A stretch of DNA of 64,000 bases from Pseudomonas triclosanedens (GTDB lineage Bacteria > Pseudomonadota > Gammaproteobacteria > Pseudomonadales > Pseudomonadaceae): assembly GCF_026686735.1 (NCBI RefSeq), contig NZ_CP113432.1, positions 3,647,001 through 3,711,000 of the forward strand, given 5' to 3'. The position numbers and the translations under genes were made by a program. Positions 51,113 to 62,763 of this stretch are shown piece after piece (the first letter of the stretch is position 1; every line of letters begins with the position of its first letter). The notes under the pieces were generated by a model. It made no database searches. It saw nothing but the letters and a program-made list of their open reading frames with translations, and was not told the DNA's origin.

Positions 51113-51924
51113 CCTTGCGCTCGCTCGCCCTGCTGATTGCCTGCGGACTCAGCCTCGTGGCCACCGCCGCACCGCGCACCGAGATCATCCCGCTGAACTA
51201 CCGCACCGCTGACGACGTGCTGCCGGTGGCTCAGTCCGTACTGGGCAATGAAGGCCGGGTCACCGCTTACGGCAACCAGCTCGTCGTGAATGCCGAGCTG
51301 GCAAAGATCCGCGAGCTTCAGCAGGTAATCGAACAGTTGGACACCCGCCCCCACCAACTGCTTATCAGCGTCGACACCGTGGACGGCAGCCAGGGAACAC
51401 AGAGCGGCTATTCGGTGAACGGCTCGGCCAGCGCCGGAAATGTCGAAATCCAGTCCGGCGCCGGAGAAATCAATGGCCGCGACCAGGTGCGCATCATCAG
51501 CCGCTCCACCAGCAGCCGCGGCGGCGGCACCCAGCAGGTACGCGCAACTGAAGGCTCCCCCGCCTTCATCCAGGTCGGCCAGAGCCAGCCAGTGACCAAC
51601 GCCGGCATCGGTCCTTATGGCCAAGTTTACAGCCAGACCGAATACCGCGACGCTAACCAGGGCATGTACGTGACCGCCAGCCTCAGCGGCAATCTCGTGC
51701 ATCTCACGCTCAACACCCGCAACGACCGCTTCAACAACAACTATCAGGGCTCGATGGACACCAGCTCGACCGAAACCCGCATCAGCGGACCGATCGGCCA
51801 GTGGATCGAAGTCGGCGGTGTCAGCGAGAGCAACCAGAGCACGCAAAGCGGGTTTGCCCGCCACTACAGCACCCAGGGCCGTAACGACAGCAGCCTTCGA
51901 GTGAAAGTCGAACTCCTCGACTGA
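51109..51924 (+). CDS. Periplasmic secretin N-domain-like protein
   Basis: 271 residues from a TTG at 51109 (overlapping the upstream stop). The signal peptide SLALLIACGLSLVATAA is followed by IIPLNYRTADDVLPVAQSVL, then VVNAELAKIRELQQVIEQLD, the NolW/STN type ring-building domain. The second half is Gly/Ser/Gln-rich with a beta pattern but lacks the secretin barrel signature. It could pair with an unknown secretion complex. Confidence 0.78.
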   Translation: MTLRSLALLIACGLSLVATAAPRTEIIPLNYRTADDVLPVAQSVLGNEGRVTAYGNQLVVNAELAKIRELQQVIEQLDTRPHQLLISVDTVDGSQGTQSGYSVNGSASAGNVEIQSGAGEINGRDQVRIISRSTSSRGGGTQQVRATEGSPAFIQVGQSQPVTNAGIGPYGQVYSQTEYRDANQGMYVTASLSGNLVHLTLNTRNDRFNNNYQGSMDTSSTETRISGPIGQWIEVGGVSESNQSTQSGFARHYSTQGRNDSSLRVKVELLD

Positions 51925-52429
51925 CTCATCCAGAACTGACCCGACAGTCCTCGTTAGACCTTCGTGTAGTAGCCCAAAAAAAACACTACAAAACGTTTGA
52001 CGAACGCTCGTTTGAAAGTGCATGATGGCCTCGCTCCCGCTAACCAGAGGGCCTGAAGCCCTCCGGATCGCGCCAGCGGCCCACCCGTCGCGCCGGTCCG
52101 TGTTGTTAAGCCCACAAGGCGGATCGACGAGGTTGCGACTGGCAAGAAGTTGTCCTGAGGGACGGGGAAGCAACCACGCAACAGCACGAATGACGGATTC
52201 AGCCGTTCAGTTTCGCCCAAAGGCAACCACGAGCCAGCAAGCGAACCCGAATGTCACCGCTGCAGTCATCAGTCTGTACGCTGCGCCACCCCATCCTCAC
52301 AGCGTCACTCCTTCTTTCGGTCGCCCCTTCACCATTCCGCGGCGAGCAACCCGCAGTCATTACCGTTCAGGTGCGGTTTTATGTGGGTAGTCGGTGCTCA
52401 ACCAAACACATTCTTTTGAAGGATTGGCC
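51925..52429 (+). promoter_or_regulatory. aceA upstream region (no gene) with RccR-type and second inverted repeat
   Basis: 505 bases without a credible gene. At 51965-51990, TGTAGT-N14-ACTACA is a perfect inverted repeat, the half-site type I recall for RccR, which controls aceA in pseudomonads. Another weaker repeat, AAACG/CGTTT, lies at about 51991-52014. The ORF frames here have no ribosome site and are rejected. Confidence 0.55.
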
Positions 52430-54025
52430 ATGTCCGCATATCAGAACGAGATCAAAGCAGTCGCCGCGCTCAAAGAGAAGAACGGCAACAGCTGGAGCGC
52501 GATCAACCCCGAATACGCTGCCCGCATGCGCGTCCAGAACCGCTTCAAGACCGGCCTGGAAATCGCCAAGTACACCGCAGCCATCATGCGCAAGGACATG
52601 GCTGAGTACGATGCGGACTCCTCCGTCTACACCCAATCCCTGGGCTGCTGGCACGGCTTCATCGGTCAGCAGAAGCTGATCTCCATCAAGAAGCACCTGA
52701 AGACCACCAACAAGCGCTACCTCTACCTGTCCGGCTGGATGGTTGCCGCCCTGCGCTCCGACTTCGGCCCGCTGCCGGACCAGTCGATGCACGAGAAGAC
52801 CGCCGTTGCCGGCCTGATCGAAGAGCTCTACACCTTCCTGCGCCAGGCTGATGCCCGCGAACTGGACCTGCTGTTCACCGCCCTGGACGCCGCCCGCGCC
52901 GCTGGCGACAAGGCGAAGGAAGCAGAAGTACAAGCCCAGATCGATAACTTCGAAACCCACGTGGTGCCGATCATCGCCGACATCGACGCCGGCTTCGGCA
53001 ACGCCGAGGCGACCTACCTGCTGGCCAAGAAGATGATCGAAGCCGGTGCCTGCTGCATCCAGATCGAGAACCAGGTTTCCGACGAGAAGCAGTGCGGCCA
53101 CCAGGACGGCAAAGTGACCGTTCCGCACGAGGACTTCCTCGCCAAGATCAACGCCGTTCGCTATGCGTTCCTCGAACTGGGTATCGATGACGGCGTGATC
53201 GTCGCTCGTACCGACTCCCTGGGTGCCGGCCTGACCAAGCAGATCGCTGTGACCCGCGAGCCGGGCGATCTGGGCGACCAGTACAACTCCTTCCTGGACT
53301 GCGAAGAAATCTCCACTGCCGACCTGCAGAACGGCGACGTGGTGATCAACCGCGGTGGCAAGCTGCTGCGCCCCAAGCGCCTGGCATCCAACCTGTTCCA
53401 GTTCCGCAAGGGCACCGGCGAAGACCGTTGCGTCCTGGACTGCATCACCTCGCTGCAGAACGGCGCCGACCTGCTGTGGATCGAAACCGAGAAGCCGCAC
53501 GTTGGCCAGATCAAAGGCATGGTTGACCGCATCCGCCAGGTAATCCCGAACGCCAAGCTGGTGTACAACAACAGCCCGTCGTTCAACTGGACCCTGAACT
53601 TCCGCCAGCAGGTATTCGATGCGTTCGTTGCAGAAGGCAAGGACGTTTCCGCGTACGACCGCTCCAAGCTGATGAGCGTCGAGTACGACGAAACCGAACT
53701 GGCCAAGATCGCCGACGAGAAGATTCGCACCTTCCAGCGTGACGGTTCGGCCCATGCCGGCATCTTCCACCACCTCATCACCCTGCCGACCTACCACACC
53801 GCCGCGCTGTCCACCGACAACCTGGCCAAGGGCTACTTCGCCGAAGAAGGCATGCTGGCCTACGTGAAAGGCGTTCAGCGTCAGGAACTGCGCCAGGGCA
53901 TCGCCTGCGTCAAACACCAGAACATGGCTGGCTCCGACATCGGCGACAACCACAAAGAGTACTTCGCTGGCGAAGCTGCTCTGAAAGCCTCCGGTAAAGA
54001 CAACACCATGAACCAGTTCCACTAA
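52430..54025 (+). CDS. aceA: Isocitrate lyase (long form)
   Basis: 531 residues from the ATG at 52430 (GAAGGA upstream). Catalytic motif KQCGH at 220-224; a roughly 35-residue insertion around residues 140-175 makes this the long, Pseudomonas-type isoform rather than the 434-residue E. coli form. It is the entry to the glyoxylate shunt, competing with icd and idh for isocitrate. Confidence 0.97.
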   Translation: MSAYQNEIKAVAALKEKNGNSWSAINPEYAARMRVQNRFKTGLEIAKYTAAIMRKDMAEYDADSSVYTQSLGCWHGFIGQQKLISIKKHLKTTNKRYLYLSGWMVAALRSDFGPLPDQSMHEKTAVAGLIEELYTFLRQADARELDLLFTALDAARAAGDKAKEAEVQAQIDNFETHVVPIIADIDAGFGNAEATYLLAKKMIEAGACCIQIENQVSDEKQCGHQDGKVTVPHEDFLAKINAVRYAFLELGIDDGVIVARTDSLGAGLTKQIAVTREPGDLGDQYNSFLDCEEISTADLQNGDVVINRGGKLLRPKRLASNLFQFRKGTGEDRCVLDCITSLQNGADLLWIETEKPHVGQIKGMVDRIRQVIPNAKLVYNNSPSFNWTLNFRQQVFDAFVAEGKDVSAYDRSKLMSVEYDETELAKIADEKIRTFQRDGSAHAGIFHHLITLPTYHTAALSTDNLAKGYFAEEGMLAYVKGVQRQELRQGIACVKHQNMAGSDIGDNHKEYFAGEAALKASGKDNTMNQFH

Positions 54026-54065
54026 GGAGCCCGGTTCGACCGGCCCCTCGGGGCCGGGAGGCACC

Positions 54066-54095
54066 GCAAAACCCCGGCAATCGCCGGGGTTTTGC
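54066..54095 (+). terminator. Terminator after aceA
   Basis: GCAAAACCCCGGC pairs with GCCGGGGTTTTGC around AATC (54066-54095). Confidence 0.87.
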
Positions 54096-54200
54096 TTTTC
54101 CGCTTGGCCCATTTGCCAGACACTCACCCCCTCGCCGCCAAAGGCATACCGACAAGGCCATGCCAGCCTCGTGCTTTCGTTCTCGACGACTGGAAAGCCA

Positions 54201-54692
54201 ATGCCCAAGCACAATCGCCTCTCCCTCGCAGCCCACCTCATTCAGCGCCTGCCACGCCGACTTCATGAGCCGCTACTGAGCCGCCTGTTCTGCTCTCAGG
54301 TGCGCTTCGCCGGCACCGCCAACGTGCGCATCCAGAAATTATCCATAGATGAGGTGCGGATGAGCCTGGCCAACCAGCGCCGCGTCCGCAACCACATCGG
54401 CGGTGTCCATGCGGCCGCAATGGCGCTGCTCGCCGAATCTGCCAGCGGCTGCATGGTCGGCATGAACCTGCCCGACCACAAGCTCCCACTGATCAAGACC
54501 CTCAAGGTCGACTACCGACGCCGGGCCAACGGCGGACTGCGTGCAATCGCAACGCTGACACAGGAACAGCGTCGCGCGATGCTGGAGCAGGAAAAGGGCG
54601 AAGCACTGATTGAGGTGACGATGCTGGACGACACCGGCAGCGAACCGATCCGCTGCGAAATGCATTGGGCTTGGGTCAGCAAGCACCAATGA
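54201..54692 (+). CDS. DUF4442 / PaaI-like hot-dog protein
   Basis: 163 residues from the ATG at 54201 (GGA upstream). HIGGVHAAAMALLAESASGC is the hot-dog helix and KVDYRRRANGGLRAIATLTQ the sheet part, as in acyl-CoA thioesterases; DUF4442 members are not all enzymatic. Probably cytoplasmic. Confidence 0.85.
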   Translation: MPKHNRLSLAAHLIQRLPRRLHEPLLSRLFCSQVRFAGTANVRIQKLSIDEVRMSLANQRRVRNHIGGVHAAAMALLAESASGCMVGMNLPDHKLPLIKTLKVDYRRRANGGLRAIATLTQEQRRAMLEQEKGEALIEVTMLDDTGSEPIRCEMHWAWVSKHQ

Positions 54693-55130
54693 GCCACTCC
54701 AGCGAACGGCCGCCAAACGAATTTCAGGAGGGATAATTGAATGTTGAAATAGCGGCGAAATAACCGTCTCGCCGCTTATATGTAGTAAAGTTACGGATAT
54801 ACGACACTGCAAATGATAATACTTATCATTTATTGAGTGCCAATTTATTGCGACCAAATACCTGGGAAGTACTATTCGACCAAAGCCGAAGTGCCGCCAC
54901 ACTAAGCGCGGAGGACCGCACAGGGCGAGGCTTCACGAAAATGCAAAAGCCTTTTGCCCGTTTTAGAAGCATCTGTTTGTGTTGGAAAAATTTACTTGCT
55001 GAAGGCTTTGGGCATAAAATTGGAAAGATGACCTGAACCCTTAGCTCGCTATCTTGAGTTGTCGGGTTCGCGCAGTCGGGCCATCGCCCGGAACCCAAGA
55101 CATTCGTTATTTGTAGGAAGGAGTATCGGC
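54693..55130 (+). promoter_or_regulatory. nuoA upstream region (no gene), with promoter candidate
   Basis: 438 bases with no credible gene. A Fur-like box is described separately. A possible sigma-70 promoter is TTTACT (54991-54996), 18 bases, TAAAAT (55015-55020), about 110 bases before nuoA. Open frames here lack ribosome sites. Confidence 0.45.
54814..54828. promoter_or_regulatory. Fur-like box
   Basis: TGATAATACTTATCA matches the 7-1-7 Fur pattern TGATAAT-N-ATTATCA with one mismatch; a longer AATGATAA/TTATCATT symmetry surrounds it (54812-54830). It is about 300 bases upstream of nuoA. Confidence 0.6.
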
Positions 55131-55544
55131 ATGCCCAATCCAGCTGAACTTGCAGCTCAACACTGGGGACTCGCCGCCTTCCTTTTAGGAGTGCTGGGCC
55201 TGCTCGGCTTCATGCTAGGGGTTTCCAGCCTGCTTGGCAGTAAGGCATTTGGTCGCAGCAAGAACGAGCCGTTCGAATCAGGCATCGTTCCCACCGGTAG
55301 CGCACGCCTGCGCCTGTCCGCAAAATTCTATCTGGTCGCGATGCTATTCGTGATCTTCGACGTCGAAGCCCTCTTCCTCTTCGCCTGGTCTGTGTCCGTC
55401 CGTGAAAGCGGCTGGGCAGGCCTGATCGAGGCAACCATTTTCATAGCAATTCTGTTGGCAGGTCTTGTCTACCTCTGGCGTATCGGCGCGCTCGATTGGG
55501 CGCCGGCGGCACGTCGTGCACGGCAGGCGAAGCTAAAACAATGA
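55131..55544 (+). CDS. nuoA: NADH-quinone oxidoreductase subunit A
   Basis: 137 residues from the ATG at 55131 (AGGAAGGAG upstream). Three membrane helices; [20 protein letters not shown] is the characteristic loop. Membrane-arm subunit of complex I. Ten bases before nuoB. Confidence 0.96.
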   Translation: MPNPAELAAQHWGLAAFLLGVLGLLGFMLGVSSLLGSKAFGRSKNEPFESGIVPTGSARLRLSAKFYLVAMLFVIFDVEALFLFAWSVSVRESGWAGLIEATIFIAILLAGLVYLWRIGALDWAPAARRARQAKLKQ

Positions 55545-55554
55545 GGCTTTGGCG

Positions 55555-56232
55555 ATGCAATACAAACTTACCCGGATCGATCCGGATGCGCCCAATGATC
55601 AATACCCGATCGGCCAGCGCGAAACGGTAGAAGACCCGCTCATCGAAGGGCAGGTCCACAAGAACATCTTCATGGGCAAGCTGGAAGATGTTCTCAACGG
55701 GGCGGTCAACTGGGGTCGCAAGAACTCCCTCTGGCCGTACAACTTCGGCCTGTCCTGCTGCTACGTGGAGATGACCACGGCGTTTACCGCGCCGCACGAT
55801 ATCGCCCGCTTCGGCGCCGAAGTGATCCGTGCATCACCACGCCAGGCTGACTTCATGGTCATCGCCGGCACCTGTTTCATCAAGATGGCCCCGGTCATCC
55901 AGCGTCTGTATGAACAGATGCTGGAACCCAAGTGGGTAATCTCGATGGGGTCGTGCGCCAACTCCGGCGGCATGTATGACATCTACTCGGTCGTTCAGGG
56001 GGTCGACAAGTTCCTCCCCGTGGACGTGTACATCCCCGGCTGCCCGCCCCGCCCGGAGGCATTCCTGCAAGGCCTGATGCTGCTGCAGGAATCCATCGGC
56101 CAGGAGCGTCGCCCGTTGTCCTGGGTTGTCGGCGATCAAGGCATCTACCGTGCCGAAATGCCTGCCCAGAAGGACCTCAAGCGCGAACAGCGCATTGCGG
56201 TCACCAACCTGCGCAGCCCCGACGAAGTGTGA
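55555..56232 (+). CDS. nuoB: NADH-quinone oxidoreductase subunit B
   Basis: 225 residues from the ATG at 55555 (GAGGC upstream; the TTG at 55549 is less likely). N2 cluster ligands: Cys68/Cys69 (GLSCCY), Cys134 (GSCANSG) and Cys163 (PGCPPRP). Holds the last [4Fe-4S] before quinone. Confidence 0.97.
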   Translation: MQYKLTRIDPDAPNDQYPIGQRETVEDPLIEGQVHKNIFMGKLEDVLNGAVNWGRKNSLWPYNFGLSCCYVEMTTAFTAPHDIARFGAEVIRASPRQADFMVIAGTCFIKMAPVIQRLYEQMLEPKWVISMGSCANSGGMYDIYSVVQGVDKFLPVDVYIPGCPPRPEAFLQGLMLLQESIGQERRPLSWVVGDQGIYRAEMPAQKDLKREQRIAVTNLRSPDEV

Positions 56233-56294
56233 TGCGGCCCTCTACTACCAGAGGCCCGTATTCACTCCACCGTTGACCGATAGTGACCGAGACC

Positions 56295-58076
56295 ATGACT
56301 GCAGACTCCGCTCTGTACATCCCGCCTTACAAGGCAGACGACCAAGATATCGTCGTCGAACTGAACTCCCGCTTTGGCGCCGAGACCTTCACCGCCCAGG
56401 CCACCCGCACCGGCATGCCGGTGCTCTGGGTTGCCCGTGAGCGCCTGATCGACGTCCTCACCTTCCTGCGCAACGTACCCAAGCCGTACGTCATGCTCTA
56501 CGACCTGCACGGGGTCGACGAGCGCCTGCGTACCCACCGTCGCGGTCTGCCGAACGCCGACTTCAGCGTGTTCTATCACCTGATGTCGCTCGAGCGGAAT
56601 AGTGACGTGATGATCAAAGTGGCCTTGTCCGAAGGCGACCTCAACCTGCCCACCGCCACCCGTATCTGGCCAAACGCCAACTGGTACGAGCGTGAGGTAT
56701 GGGACATGTACGGGATCACCTTCAACGGCCACCCGCACCTGACCCGCATGCTGATGCCGCCGACCTGGGAAGGCCACCCGCTGCGCAAGGACTACCCGGC
56801 ACGTGCCACCGAGTTCGACCCCTACTCCCTCTCCGTCGCCAAGCAGGAGCTGGAACAGGAAGCGCTGCGCTTCAAGCCTGAAGACTGGGGCATGAAGCGT
56901 CATGGCGAGAACGAGGACTTCATGTTCCTCAACCTCGGCCCCAACCACCCGTCCGCCCACGGTGCGTTCCGCATCATCCTGCAACTGGACGGCGAAGAGA
57001 TCCTCGATTGCGTTCCGGAGATCGGCTACCACCACCGTGGCGCCGAGAAGATGGCCGAGCGCCAGTCCTGGCACAGCTTCATCCCCTACACCGACCGTAT
57101 CGACTACCTCGGCGGTGTAATGAACAACCTGCCGTACGTGCTCTCGGTCGAGAAGCTCGCCGGCATCAAGGTGCCGCAGCGCGTCGACGTCATCCGCATC
57201 ATGATGTCGGAGTTCTTCCGCATCCTGAACCACCTGCTCTACCTGGGTACCTATATCCAGGACGTGGGCGCGATGACCCCGGTGTTCTTCACCTTCACCG
57301 ACCGCCAGCGCGCCTACAAGGTCGTCGAAGCCATCACCGGCTTCCGCCTGCACCCGGCCTGGTACCGCATCGGCGGCGTCGCCCACGACCTGCCGCGCGG
57401 CTGGGACAAGCTGGTCCGCGAATTCCTCGACTGGATGCCCAAGCGCCTGGACGAGTACGAAACCGCCGCCCTGAAAAACAGCATCCTGCGCGGCCGTACC
57501 ATTGGCGTTGCCCAGTACAACACCAAGGAAGCTCTGGAATGGGGCACCACCGGTGCTGGCCTGCGCGCCACCGGTTGCGACTTCGACCTGCGTAAGGCAC
57601 GCCCGTACTCCGGCTACGAAAACTTCGAGTTCGAAGTGCCGCTGGCAGCTAACGGCGACGCCTACGACCGCTGCATGGTCAAGATGGGTGAAATGCGCCA
57701 GAGCCTGCGCATCATCGAGCAGTGCCTGAAAAACATGCCCGAAGGCCCGTACAAGGCCGACCACCCGCTGACCACGCCGCCGCCCAAAGAGCGCACGCTG
57801 CAGCACATCGAAACCCTGATCACCCACTTCCTGCAGGTTTCCTGGGGCCCGGTGATGCCGGCCAACGAAGCCTTCCAGATGGTGGAAGCGACCAAGGGCA
57901 TCAACAGCTACTACCTGACGAGCGATGGCAGCACCATGAGCTACCGGACCCGAATCCGGACGCCCAGCTTCGCGCACCTGCAGCAGATTCCTTCGGTGAT
58001 CAACGGCAGCATGATCGCTGACCTGATCGCCTATCTGGGCAGCATCGACTTCGTTATGGCCGACGTGGACCGCTGA
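56295..58076 (+). CDS. nuoCD: NADH-quinone oxidoreductase subunit C/D (fused)
   Basis: 593 residues from the ATG at 56295 (a GTG twelve bases earlier is also possible). The NuoC part (1-190) with [10 protein letters not shown] is fused to the NuoD part ([12 protein letters not shown] and [12 protein letters not shown]). The fusion is the form in gammaproteobacteria. Confidence 0.97.
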   Translation: MTADSALYIPPYKADDQDIVVELNSRFGAETFTAQATRTGMPVLWVARERLIDVLTFLRNVPKPYVMLYDLHGVDERLRTHRRGLPNADFSVFYHLMSLERNSDVMIKVALSEGDLNLPTATRIWPNANWYEREVWDMYGITFNGHPHLTRMLMPPTWEGHPLRKDYPARATEFDPYSLSVAKQELEQEALRFKPEDWGMKRHGENEDFMFLNLGPNHPSAHGAFRIILQLDGEEILDCVPEIGYHHRGAEKMAERQSWHSFIPYTDRIDYLGGVMNNLPYVLSVEKLAGIKVPQRVDVIRIMMSEFFRILNHLLYLGTYIQDVGAMTPVFFTFTDRQRAYKVVEAITGFRLHPAWYRIGGVAHDLPRGWDKLVREFLDWMPKRLDEYETAALKNSILRGRTIGVAQYNTKEALEWGTTGAGLRATGCDFDLRKARPYSGYENFEFEVPLAANGDAYDRCMVKMGEMRQSLRIIEQCLKNMPEGPYKADHPLTTPPPKERTLQHIETLITHFLQVSWGPVMPANEAFQMVEATKGINSYYLTSDGSTMSYRTRIRTPSFAHLQQIPSVINGSMIADLIAYLGSIDFVMADVDR

Positions 58077-58078
58077 TC

Positions 58079-58573
58079 ATGAGTACCCTTATCCAGACTG
58101 ATCGTTTCGAACTCAGCGAAACCGAGCGCTCGGCCATCGAGCATGAAATGCATCACTACGAGGACTCCCGTGCGGCGTCCATCGAAGCCCTGAAGATCGT
58201 CCAGAAACAGCGCGGCTGGGTGCCGGACGGCGCCATTCCGGCCATCGCCGATATCCTCGGCATCCCGGACAGCGACGTCGAAGGCGTGGCTACCTTCTAT
58301 AGCCAGATCTTCCGCCAGCCGGTCGGCCGCCACATCATTCGCGTCTGCGATAGCATGGTCTGCTACATCGGCGGCCACGAGTCCGTGGTTGGCGAGATCC
58401 AGAAGCAGCTGGGCATCGGCCTCGGCCAGACCACCGCCGACGGCCGCTTCACCCTGCTGCCGGTGTGCTGCCTGGGCAACTGCGACAAGGCACCGGCACT
58501 GATGATCGATGACGACACCTTCGGCGATCTGCGTCCCGATGGCGTCGCCAAACTGCTGGAGGCTTACGCATGA
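58079..58573 (+). CDS. nuoE: NADH-quinone oxidoreductase subunit E
   Basis: 164 residues, thioredoxin-like [2Fe-2S] subunit with [10 protein letters not shown] and [13 protein letters not shown] cysteines. It overlaps nuoF by four bases (ATGA). Confidence 0.97.
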   Translation: MSTLIQTDRFELSETERSAIEHEMHHYEDSRAASIEALKIVQKQRGWVPDGAIPAIADILGIPDSDVEGVATFYSQIFRQPVGRHIIRVCDSMVCYIGGHESVVGEIQKQLGIGLGQTTADGRFTLLPVCCLGNCDKAPALMIDDDTFGDLRPDGVAKLLEAYA

Positions 58574-59919
58574 GTCGTCTCACCTCCTACGGCACGCCCA
58601 ACCGCACAGCGCGTGCCGCCGAAACCCACCCGCTGACCTGGCGCCTGCGCGATGATGGCGCTCCGGTCTGGCTGGAAGAATACCAGTCGAAGAATGGCTA
58701 CGCGGCGGCGCGCAAGGCGCTGGCTGAAATGGCCACCGATGACATCGTCCAGACCGTCAAGGACGCAGGCCTCAAGGGCCGCGGCGGTGCGGGCTTCCCC
58801 ACTGGCGTGAAATGGGGTCTGATGCCCAAGGACGAATCCCTCAACATCCGCTACCTGCTGTGCAATGCGGACGAGATGGAACCCAACACCTGGAAGGACC
58901 GCATGCTCATGGAGCAGTTGCCGCACCTGCTGGTGGAAGGCATGCTGATCTCCGCGCGCGCCCTGAAGGCCTACCGCGGCTATATCTTCCTGCGCGGCGA
59001 GTACGTCGACGCCGCGCGCAACCTGAACCGCGCCATCGATGAAGCCAAGGCCGCGGGCCTGTTGGGCAAGAACATCCTCGGCAGCGGTTTCGATTTCGAG
59101 CTGTTCGTGCACACCGGCGCCGGGCGCTACATCTGCGGCGAAGAGACCGCGCTGATCAACTCGCTGGAAGGCCGCCGCGCCAACCCGCGTTCCAAGCCGC
59201 CCTTCCCTGCCGCCGTCGGCGTCTGGGGCAAGCCGACTTGCGTGAACAACGTAGAGACCCTGTGCAACGTGCCGGCCATCGTCGAAAACGGCGTCGAGTG
59301 GTACAAGACCCTCGCCCGCCCGGGCAGCGAGGACATGGGCACCAAACTCATCGGCTTCTCCGGCAAGGTGAAGAACCCCGGCATCTGGGAACTGCCCTTC
59401 GGCATCCCGGCTCGTGAAGTCTTCGAGGACTACGCTGGCGGCATGCGCGACGGCTACAAGCTCAAGGCCTGGCAGCCAGGCGGCGCCGGTACCGGCTTCC
59501 TCCTCCCGGAGCACCTGGACGCGCCGCTGTTCGCGGCCGGTATCGCCAAAGTTGGTACCCGTATGGGCACCGGCCTGGCAATGGCGGTGGACGACAGCGT
59601 CAACATGGTTTCACTGCTGCGCAACATGGAAGAGTTCTTCGCCCGCGAATCGTGTGGCTGGTGCACTCCGTGCCGTGATGGCCTGCCGTGGAGCGTGAAA
59701 GTCCTCCGCGCGCTGGAGAAAGGCGAAGGCCAGCAAGGCGACCTGGAAACCCTCGAGCAACTCGTCAACTTCCTCGGCCCAGGCAAGACCTTCTGTGCCC
59801 ACGCACCGGGTGCCGTCGAGCCGCTGGGCAGCGCACTGAAGTATTTCCGTCCCGAGTTCGAAGCGGGCATTTCCCGCCAGGCTCAGGCCGTACAAGCACC
59901 GCAGACCGTCGGCGCTTGA
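58570..59919 (+). CDS. nuoF: NADH-quinone oxidoreductase subunit F
   Basis: 449 residues. FMN/NADH site [14 protein letters not shown] and [4Fe-4S] site [12 protein letters not shown]. It is where NADH is oxidised. Confidence 0.97.
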   Translation: MSRLTSYGTPNRTARAAETHPLTWRLRDDGAPVWLEEYQSKNGYAAARKALAEMATDDIVQTVKDAGLKGRGGAGFPTGVKWGLMPKDESLNIRYLLCNADEMEPNTWKDRMLMEQLPHLLVEGMLISARALKAYRGYIFLRGEYVDAARNLNRAIDEAKAAGLLGKNILGSGFDFELFVHTGAGRYICGEETALINSLEGRRANPRSKPPFPAAVGVWGKPTCVNNVETLCNVPAIVENGVEWYKTLARPGSEDMGTKLIGFSGKVKNPGIWELPFGIPAREVFEDYAGGMRDGYKLKAWQPGGAGTGFLLPEHLDAPLFAAGIAKVGTRMGTGLAMAVDDSVNMVSLLRNMEEFFARESCGWCTPCRDGLPWSVKVLRALEKGEGQQGDLETLEQLVNFLGPGKTFCAHAPGAVEPLGSALKYFRPEFEAGISRQAQAVQAPQTVGA

Positions 59920-60048
59920 TGCTTTGATCGCCGGGCGCGCGCGTCCGGCTTTGTTTCGTTGCAGTGCCGCGGTGTGCCGCTGGCCCGACGAAACCATGAT
60001 TTCTATTAGCCACGCCCGCTGACAACGGGCCAACGAAGAACTTGAACC

Positions 60049-62763
60049 ATGGCCACGATCCACGTAGACGGCAAGACGTTAGAAGTCGATGGAGCGGACA
60101 ACCTGTTGCAGGCCTGTCTCTCCCTCGGTCTCGACATCCCCTACTTCTGCTGGCACCCGGCGCTCGGTAGCGTCGGCGCCTGCCGTCAGTGCGCAGTCAA
60201 GCAGTACACCGACGAGAACGACAAACGCGGTCGCCTCGTCATGTCCTGCATGACGCCCGCCACTGACAACACCTGGATTTCCATCGAAGACGAAGAGGCC
60301 AAGCAGTTCCGCGCCAGCGTCGTCGAATGGCTGATGACCAACCACCCGCACGACTGCCCGGTCTGCGAGGAAGGCGGTCACTGCCACCTGCAGGACATGA
60401 CGGTGATGACCGGCCACAACCAGCGCCGGTACCGCTTCACCAAGCGCACCCACCAGAATCAGGAGCTCGGCCCGTTCATCGCCCATGAGATGAACCGCTG
60501 CATCGCCTGCTACCGTTGCGTCCGTTACTACAAGGACTACGCCGGCGGCACCGACCTGGGCGTCTACGGCGCGCACGACAACGTCTATTTCGGCCGCATC
60601 GAGGATGGTGTGCTGGAGAGCGAATTCTCCGGCAACCTGACCGAGGTGTGCCCGACCGGCGTGTTCACCGACAAAACCCACTCCGAGCGCTACAACCGCA
60701 AGTGGGACATGCAGTTCGCCCCGAGCATCTGCCACGGCTGCTCCAGCGGCTGCAACATCAGCCCCGGCGAGCGTTACGGTGAAATCCGCCGCATCGAGAA
60801 CCGCTACAACGGCTCGGTGAACCACTACTTCCTGTGTGACCGCGGCCGTTTCGGCTACGGCTACGTCAACCGCGAAGACCGCCCGCGCCAGCCGCAATTG
60901 ATGCTGAGCAAGCAGAAGCTCTCGCTGGACGGCGCGCTGGACCAGACTGCCGCCCTGCTCAAGGGTCGCAAGGTCATCGGCATCGGTTCGCCGCGCGCCA
61001 GCCTGGAAAGCAACTACGCCCTGTCCGAACTGGTCGGCGCGCAGAACTTCTACAGCGGCATCTCCGCCGACGAACTGCAGCGCCTGCGCCTGGTGCTGAA
61101 GGTCATGCAGGACGGCCCGCTGCCGGTTCCGACCATTCGCGACATCGAAGACCATGATGCGGTCTTCGTGCTTGGCGAAGACCTGACCCAGACCGCTGCC
61201 CGTATCGCCCTGGCCCTGCGCCAGTCGGTGAAAGGCAAGGGCGAGGACATGGCTGCCGCGATGAAGATTCAGCCCTGGCTCGACGCCGCGGTGAAGACCA
61301 TCGCCCAGCACGAGATGAACCCCCTGTTCATCGCCAGCCTCGATGAAACCCGCCTGGACGACGTCGCCGCCGAGTGCGTGCACGCCGCCACCGAAGACCT
61401 GGCTCGCCTGGGCTTTGCCGTGGCCCACGCCATCGACGCGAGCGCCCCAGCCGTGGCCGGCCTCGATGCCGACGCCGCCGCCCTGGCCCAGCGCATCGCC
61501 GATGCCCTGGTCGCCGCCAAGCGCCCGCTGGTCATCTCCGGCACCTCGCTGGGCAGCAACGCCCTGATCGAAGCCGCCACCAACATCGCCAGCGCGCTGA
61601 AGAACCGCGAGAAGAACGGCTCCCTGAGCCTGATGGTTCCGGAAGCCAACAGCCTGGGGCTCGCGCTGTTCGGCGGCGAGTCCGTCGAAAGCGCTCTGGA
61701 ACAGCTCACTTCCGGTGCTGCCGATGCAGTGGTGATCCTGGAGAACGACCTGTACCGCCGCGCCGACGCCTCCGCAGTCGACGCAGCCCTGGCCGCCGCG
61801 AAGATCGTCGTCGTCGCCGATCATCAGCAGACCGCCACCAGCGCCAAGGCCACCGTCCTGCTGCCAGCCGCCAGCTTCGCCGAGGGCGATGGCACCCTGG
61901 TCAGCCAGGAAGGCCGCGCCCAGCGCTTCTTCCAGGTCTTTGACCCGGCCTACTACAACGCCGACAACCTGGTTCGCGAAGGCTGGCGCTGGCTGCATGC
62001 CCTGCACAGCACCCTCGAAGGCAAGCGCGTCGACTGGACCCAACTGGACCACGTGATCGATGCAGTCGTTGCCGCCAAGCCGCAACTGGCCGGCATCCGC
62101 GATGCCGCGCCGAACGCTGCGTTCCGCATCAAGGGCCTGAAACTGGCGCGCGAGCCGCACCGCTACTCCGGCCGTACCGCCATGCGCGCCAACATCAGTG
62201 TCAGCGAGCCTCGTCAGCCGCAGGACATCGACTCCGCATTCGCCTTCTCGATGGAAGGCTACGCCGGTAGTGCCGAACCGCGTCAGCAGATTCCGTTCGC
62301 CTGGTCGCCAGGCTGGAACTCCCCGCAGGCCTGGAACAAGTTCCAGGACGAAGTCGGTGGCCACCTGCGCGCCGGCGATCCGGGTGTGCGTCTGATCGAA
62401 GCCAAGGGCAAAATCCTGTGGTTCAGCCAGATCCCCGCGCCGTTCCACACCGCCGCCAGCCAGTTCAAGGTCGTGCCGTTCTACCACCTGTTCGGCAGCG
62501 AGGAGAACTCCGCCAAGGCCGCCCCAGTACAGGAGCGCATCCCGCAGACCTACGTAACCCTGGCCAAGTCCGAGGCTGACCGTCTGGGCGTCAACGAAGG
62601 CGCGATCATCCGCCTGACCGTCAAAGGCCAGGAACTGCACCTGCCGCTGCGCGTAAGCGAAGGGCTGGGCGCAGGTCTGGTTGCCCTGCCGATCGGTCTG
62701 CCGGGCATTCCCGCCGGTGTCATCGGCTCTGTCGCTGAAGGTCTGCAGGAGGCTGCCCAATGA
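60049..62763 (+). CDS. nuoG: NADH-quinone oxidoreductase subunit G
   Basis: 904 residues. N-terminal [2Fe-2S] domain ([20 protein letters not shown]), then [12 protein letters not shown] and [11 protein letters not shown] for [4Fe-4S] clusters, and CHGCSSGCN for the extra N7-type cluster; the rest is molybdopterin-oxidoreductase-like. A 129-base gap separates it from nuoF. It overlaps nuoH by four bases. Confidence 0.97.
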   Translation: MATIHVDGKTLEVDGADNLLQACLSLGLDIPYFCWHPALGSVGACRQCAVKQYTDENDKRGRLVMSCMTPATDNTWISIEDEEAKQFRASVVEWLMTNHPHDCPVCEEGGHCHLQDMTVMTGHNQRRYRFTKRTHQNQELGPFIAHEMNRCIACYRCVRYYKDYAGGTDLGVYGAHDNVYFGRIEDGVLESEFSGNLTEVCPTGVFTDKTHSERYNRKWDMQFAPSICHGCSSGCNISPGERYGEIRRIENRYNGSVNHYFLCDRGRFGYGYVNREDRPRQPQLMLSKQKLSLDGALDQTAALLKGRKVIGIGSPRASLESNYALSELVGAQNFYSGISADELQRLRLVLKVMQDGPLPVPTIRDIEDHDAVFVLGEDLTQTAARIALALRQSVKGKGEDMAAAMKIQPWLDAAVKTIAQHEMNPLFIASLDETRLDDVAAECVHAATEDLARLGFAVAHAIDASAPAVAGLDADAAALAQRIADALVAAKRPLVISGTSLGSNALIEAATNIASALKNREKNGSLSLMVPEANSLGLALFGGESVESALEQLTSGAADAVVILENDLYRRADASAVDAALAAAKIVVVADHQQTATSAKATVLLPAASFAEGDGTLVSQEGRAQRFFQVFDPAYYNADNLVREGWRWLHALHSTLEGKRVDWTQLDHVIDAVVAAKPQLAGIRDAAPNAAFRIKGLKLAREPHRYSGRTAMRANISVSEPRQPQDIDSAFAFSMEGYAGSAEPRQQIPFAWSPGWNSPQAWNKFQDEVGGHLRAGDPGVRLIEAKGKILWFSQIPAPFHTAASQFKVVPFYHLFGSEENSAKAAPVQERIPQTYVTLAKSEADRLGVNEGAIIRLTVKGQELHLPLRVSEGLGAGLVALPIGLPGIPAGVIGSVAEGLQEAAQ

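Noticed and set aside
52022..52390. 122-codon frame upstream of aceA
   Set aside because: No ribosome site, biased composition, and it lies in the aceA control region.
54833..55036. 67-codon frame upstream of nuoA
   Set aside because: Starts with TTG without a ribosome site right after the Fur-like box; a small RNA is at least as likely as a protein.
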